The notes under the pieces: generated by a model
What the model saw: the letters and a program-made list of their open reading frames with translations, nothing else
What the model was told of the DNA's origin: nothing
The model's database searches: none
Program-made: the position numbers and the translations under genes
Shown: positions 60,702 through 64,000 of the stretch, piece by piece
How the letters are laid out: each line of letters opens with the position of its first letter
Position numbering within the stretch: the stretch's first letter is position 1
Assembly (NCBI RefSeq): GCF_007855645.1
Contig: NZ_CP042261.1
Coordinates: 1,755,501 to 1,819,500, forward strand
Length of the DNA stretch: 64,000 bases
Direction of reading: 5' to 3'
From: Qingshengfaniella alkalisoli
Lineage (GTDB): Bacteria; Pseudomonadota; Alphaproteobacteria; Rhodobacterales; Rhodobacteraceae

Positions 60702-63164
60702 ATGACCCTCAAGAAGTTCACGATTGCGGCCCTTCTTTCGCTATCCGTCGCCGGTTTGGCCGGCTGCGAATCTTCGGATAAGAAAGCAGAACGCCTTTAT
60801 CAGGAAAGCGTCGAGCTTGCAGAAGAGGGTCAGGTAGAGAAGGCTATCGTCAATCTGAAATCGGTTTTTGATCTGAACGGCCAGCATGAAGCCGCACGGA
60901 TGCTTTATGCCGACCTGAATCGGGGGAAAGGCGACCTGCAAGAGGCCTATCGCCACTATCTTCTGCTGACTGAACAGTATCCAGAGAACCTTGATGCGCG
61001 CATCAAGCTCGCGGAAATGGCGATGCCAATCGGCGAATGGGAAGAGGTCAAGCGCCACGCAACTGCGGCCGCAAAGATGGCACCAGACAACGCTACCGTT
61101 CGTGCCATACTGAACGCCACTAGGTATCGCGATCTATCCACCGGAACAGCCGATCCACAGGAACTGCAGGCGGTTGTGGATGACGCCAAACTCCTGTCGG
61201 ATAAGAATCCGGAGGACCTGATTTCACGTCGTATCCTGATAGACTACTATTCACGACAGGGGGAATTCGATCAGGCGCTGGTCGTTCTGGATGATGCCCT
61301 GGCTCTTGAGCCCGATAATGCCGATCTGAACCGAGCCAAGCTCAGTTTGCTCGTTCAAAGTGACAATCTGGCGGGGCTGGGCGATCAGTTGAAAACGATG
61401 GTTGCTCGGTTCCCTGACGACGCTGAATCACGCTCGGCACTGGTGCGGTGGTATCTGATCCAGAACGATATTGACGGTGCGGAACAATTCATCCGCGACC
61501 TCGTAGAAGATGGGGGTGACGATATCCCCCCGCGCGTTTCGCTCGTCCAGTTCCTGCAATCGGTCCGAGGCCCGGAGGCTGCACTCGCGGAAATCGACAA
61601 ACAGATCAGTGAAGGCGTCGACAGCGCTTTGTTCCGGTCGTTACGTGCAAGTATCTGGTTCGATCAGGGGAAGCGCGACAATGCCATCGCCGAAATGGAA
61701 AGCATTCTGGACGGTGCCGAAACGAATGACCAGACGAACAACCTGAAAGTGACTCTGGCCCGCATGCAGCTGGCCGTCGGCGACGAGACCGCTGCGGATG
61801 CGCTGATCTCCGACGTTCTTGAAGCCGACGCCCAGAACGTGGGGGCGCTCAAGGTGCGCGCTGATCGGTTGATCGAACAGGACAAAGTACGTGACGCGGT
61901 CTTAGCCCTTCGTACCGCGCTGGACCAGGATCCGGATGATGTCGAAGCACTGACATTGCTTGCCAAAGCCTACGAGCGTGACGGGAACCGAGAGCTTGTG
62001 GGGGAAAGCCTGTCGCTTGCCGTCGATGCCTCAAAGAACGCACCTGAAGAAAGTCTGCGATACGCCGAGTTTCTGAAGGCGGATGAGCACTTCGTTCGCG
62101 CCGAGACGGTCCTGATCAACGCGCTGCAACTCGCTCCGGCCAATGTCGGCGTGCTGCGCTCCCTGGGCCAGACCTATCTGCAAATGGAGGACTGGTCGCG
62201 CGCGCGGCAGGTGTCGGAAACATTGAGGAATCTGAAAAACCAAGAGGCCACAGCAGTGGCTTCCGCGCTGGACGATGCCATCCTTCAATCCACCGGAGAT
62301 TCTGAGGAAAGCATCTCCCTGCTACAATCGCTGGTCGCTGAGGGTTCTGCCGGCACCGCGGCACGCGCGGAAGTCGTTCGCCGCCATCTCGCCAGGAATG
62401 ATTTGGAAGCCGCCCGGTCCTATATGGATCAATCACTGGCGGAAACAGACGACCCTGATGCCAAGCGCGATCTGCAATACCTCAACGCCGCCTTGCTGAG
62501 CGTCGAGGGAAACCCGGATGGCGCCGAAGCTATCTACCGCGACCTGTTGGCACAAAATGATCAGGCCGAAGCGGTGTGGCGGAGCCTTGCTCTGCTTAAG
62601 ATCAATCGCGGCCAATTGGATGAGGCGCAGCAGATTGTCACGGACGGCATCGCGGCCAACGAGAATTCTGCCACGTTGAAATGGCTTGACGCCAGCCTTG
62701 CCGAACGCACCGGTGACTATGACCGCGCCATCGCGATCTACGAGGATCTTTATGCTGCGGATTCAGGCTCTGCATTGATCGCCAACAACCTCGCCAGCAT
62801 GATCACCACTTACTACGACGATCAGGAACATCTGGAACGTGCATTCGTCGTGGCCCGCCGCCTGCGCGGCACGGATGTGCCCGCTTTTCAGGACACCTAT
62901 GGCTGGATCGCGTTCCGCCTGGGCAACATAGACGAGGCCCTGGAATATCTGGAATCCGCAGCCGAAGGCATGCCCAGAAATCCATCCGTGCAGTATCATC
63001 TGGGCAAGGTTTACGCGGCCAAGGGACGTACCGACGAAGCTCGCAACCAATTTGAACGGGCCGTTGAGCTTTGGGGCGACACCGACGTTCCGGAAGCTCA
63101 AGACGCACGCCAGCAGCTAACATCGCCCGAGCCAGCGCCGGAAGCGAAGAGCAAACAGCAGTAA
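60702..63164 (+). CDS. TPR-repeat lipoprotein of PEP-CTERM/EPS system (PrsT-like)
   Basis: The 820-residue protein has a lipobox LAGC (Cys22) and then some 18 tetratricopeptide-like repeats over its whole length (for example AERLYQESVELAEEGQVEKAIVNLK, AQNVGALKVRADRLIEQDKVRDAV, NPSVQYHLGKVYAAKGRTDEARNQFERAV). Length, lipidation and context fit the TPR lipoprotein of exosortase/PEP-CTERM loci. It should scaffold EPS export at the periplasmic face of a membrane. First gene after the sugar transferase terminator. Confidence 0.88.
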   Translation: MTLKKFTIAALLSLSVAGLAGCESSDKKAERLYQESVELAEEGQVEKAIVNLKSVFDLNGQHEAARMLYADLNRGKGDLQEAYRHYLLLTEQYPENLDARIKLAEMAMPIGEWEEVKRHATAAAKMAPDNATVRAILNATRYRDLSTGTADPQELQAVVDDAKLLSDKNPEDLISRRILIDYYSRQGEFDQALVVLDDALALEPDNADLNRAKLSLLVQSDNLAGLGDQLKTMVARFPDDAESRSALVRWYLIQNDIDGAEQFIRDLVEDGGDDIPPRVSLVQFLQSVRGPEAALAEIDKQISEGVDSALFRSLRASIWFDQGKRDNAIAEMESILDGAETNDQTNNLKVTLARMQLAVGDETAADALISDVLEADAQNVGALKVRADRLIEQDKVRDAVLALRTALDQDPDDVEALTLLAKAYERDGNRELVGESLSLAVDASKNAPEESLRYAEFLKADEHFVRAETVLINALQLAPANVGVLRSLGQTYLQMEDWSRARQVSETLRNLKNQEATAVASALDDAILQSTGDSEESISLLQSLVAEGSAGTAARAEVVRRHLARNDLEAARSYMDQSLAETDDPDAKRDLQYLNAALLSVEGNPDGAEAIYRDLLAQNDQAEAVWRSLALLKINRGQLDEAQQIVTDGIAANENSATLKWLDASLAERTGDYDRAIAIYEDLYAADSGSALIANNLASMITTYYDDQEHLERAFVVARRLRGTDVPAFQDTYGWIAFRLGNIDEALEYLESAAEGMPRNPSVQYHLGKVYAAKGRTDEARNQFERAVELWGDTDVPEAQDARQQLTSPEPAPEAKSKQQ

Positions 63165-63307
63165 GCTGCATCTGTTGCAGGGAAAATACGTGTCTGCTGA
63201 AAAACACCTCTTCGGTGCCATCACGCTTCCAGCAAGGCTTGGAGTTGGACTAGTCTGTGTTCAAAGCCAGTGACAATGGCGTCCAAGAGACAACGAGGAA
63301 CAGGTTT

Positions 63308-63904
63308 ATGCGTATTCTTCTAGGTATTTTCGCCCTGCTGATGTCCGTTGGCATCGCCGCCGCGCAAGGCTATTCGATCAAATCCGGCGACGTTCTGACG
63401 GTCGAGGTGCTTGAGGATTCAAGCCTGAACCGCAACGTCCTCGTCCTGCCCGACGGCAGTTTTTCCTTTCCCTATGCGGGCACGGTCAGCGCGGGCGGAC
63501 GGACGCTCGATCAAGTCCAAGCCAACCTGCGTACTGCGCTAGCACCGAATTTCGCGACCACGCCCACCGTGTTCGTCTCTCTGAACCAACTCGCGCCGGC
63601 CACCGCAACTGGCGAAGTTCAGGCAGATCTGGTTACTGTCTACTTCCTGGGTGAAGTGCAGAGCCCCGGCCCGAAGCAGTTCGAACCCGGTATCAGCTTC
63701 CTGCAGGCACTCTCTGGCGCCGGGGGGTTCACCGCTTTCGCTGCGCAAAAGCGCGTCCAGCTGCGCCGCACGGATCAATCGGGACAGGAACATGTGTACA
63801 AGTTCAACCTTCGCGCAATCGGCGATGGCGCCACAATCGGCGGCAACACCACCTTGCGGGACGGTGACGTCATTCTGGTGCCCGAGCGCCGTCTGTTCGA
63901 GTAA
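63308..63904 (+). CDS. Polysaccharide export protein (Wza-like)
   Basis: The 198-residue protein has a signal peptide (MRILLGIFALLMSVGIAAA), a poly-export domain (YSIKSGDVLTVEVLEDSSLNRNVLVLPDGSFSFPYAGTVSAGGRTLDQVQ) and a SLBB-like region (VYFLGEVQSPGPKQFEPGISFLQALSGAGGFTAFA). No lipobox Cys, and a shorter form than Wza. It forms the periplasmic part of the export channel. ATG 63308, with GAGG upstream. Confidence 0.92.
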   Translation: MRILLGIFALLMSVGIAAAQGYSIKSGDVLTVEVLEDSSLNRNVLVLPDGSFSFPYAGTVSAGGRTLDQVQANLRTALAPNFATTPTVFVSLNQLAPATATGEVQADLVTVYFLGEVQSPGPKQFEPGISFLQALSGAGGFTAFAAQKRVQLRRTDQSGQEHVYKFNLRAIGDGATIGGNTTLRDGDVILVPERRLFE

Positions 63905-63916
63905 TCGAGACCGCAC

Positions 63917-64000
63917 GTGAAACGTACGCTGCTCGTCATCGCGACGGTCATCCCAACTGTTAGTGCAGTGGGTGTTCCGTTCCTTTTCGCTCAGGAGCGG
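63917..64000 (+). CDS. Start of an exported protein of the EPS locus (partial)
   Basis: From GTG 63917 the frame encodes MKRTLLVIATVIPTVSAVGV then PFLFAQER and runs off the edge: a signal peptide followed by a short mature start. In similar loci the gene after the export protein is an outer-membrane beta-barrel, but this cannot be judged from 28 residues. Confidence 0.5.
   Translation, partial: MKRTLLVIATVIPTVSAVGVPFLFAQER

Overview
The window looks like a chromosomal segment of a Rhodobacterales (Roseobacter-group) alphaproteobacterium. The evidence is the gene content and order: MipZ, an atpI-B-E-F'-F block separate from F1 genes, ffh - chorismate mutase - rpsP - rimM - trmD - rplS - rpmE, glcDEF, DUF1523, DUF1285 beside a MoxR-DUF58-DUF4159 operon, and a VPLPA-CTERM protein. 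No rRNA, tRNA, CRISPR array, insertion sequence or intact prophage was seen. Almost all the sequence is single-copy housekeeping or metabolic genes.

Layout. 0-9 kb: the 5' end of lepA, two small membrane proteins, a HAD phosphatase, a P-loop kinase-like protein, an arylformamidase-like hydrolase, a GNAT acetyltransferase, a large secreted phytase-esterase-like protein, a small heat shock protein and a secreted trypsin-like protease. 9-13 kb: glcD-glcE-glcF (glycolate oxidase) behind a perfect palindromic operator. 13-21 kb: a DUF599 pair, then a tightly overlapping MoxR-DUF58-DUF4159-membrane protein operon divergent from DUF1285. 21-31 kb: a zinc-type CDF exporter divergent from a MerR regulator with a textbook 19-bp-spacer promoter, polA, a CHCC zinc finger protein, an ABC ATPase, a LysM protein, HIT, a PfkB kinase, and nth head-to-head with an Ogt/AraC protein. 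31-36 kb: an OmpA lipoprotein, a FadR-family regulator, a VPLPA-CTERM protein and the F0 ATP synthase genes. 36-39 kb: ArsR and LysR regulators, and two related secreted proteins that share a repeat of about 45 residues, flanking a DUF3291 gene. 39-44 kb: the ffh-to-rpmE translation cluster with three small genes in or near it. 44-54 kb: mipZ, an AI-2E family permease, a TAXI solute-binding protein, a BKACE-family enzyme, two lipoproteins, uvrC, and an sppA - zinc ribbon - CaCA antiporter - SDR operon. 54-64 kb: a decayed gene resembling the spike base protein of gene transfer agents, a 557-residue secreted protein of unknown function, and one side of an exosortase-type exopolysaccharide locus (BY-kinase, chain-length protein, AAA ATPase, sugar transferase, TPR lipoprotein, polysaccharide export protein) that runs off the right edge.

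How the parts connect. The FadR-family regulator at 31.4 kb has, just upstream, a palindrome with the same arm and spacer layout as the one upstream of glcD, so it is a candidate regulator of glycolate oxidation. The VPLPA-CTERM protein at 32 kb is a candidate substrate for an exosortase expected just beyond the window. The ribosomal block carries a long intercistronic hairpin after rpsP, where S16 and RimM/TrmD levels would need to be uncoupled.

Limits: functions are assigned from motifs recognised by eye, with no database search. Start codons were chosen by Shine-Dalgarno sequence, overlap and signal-peptide position. Regulatory sites are sequence patterns and not demonstrated binding sites.
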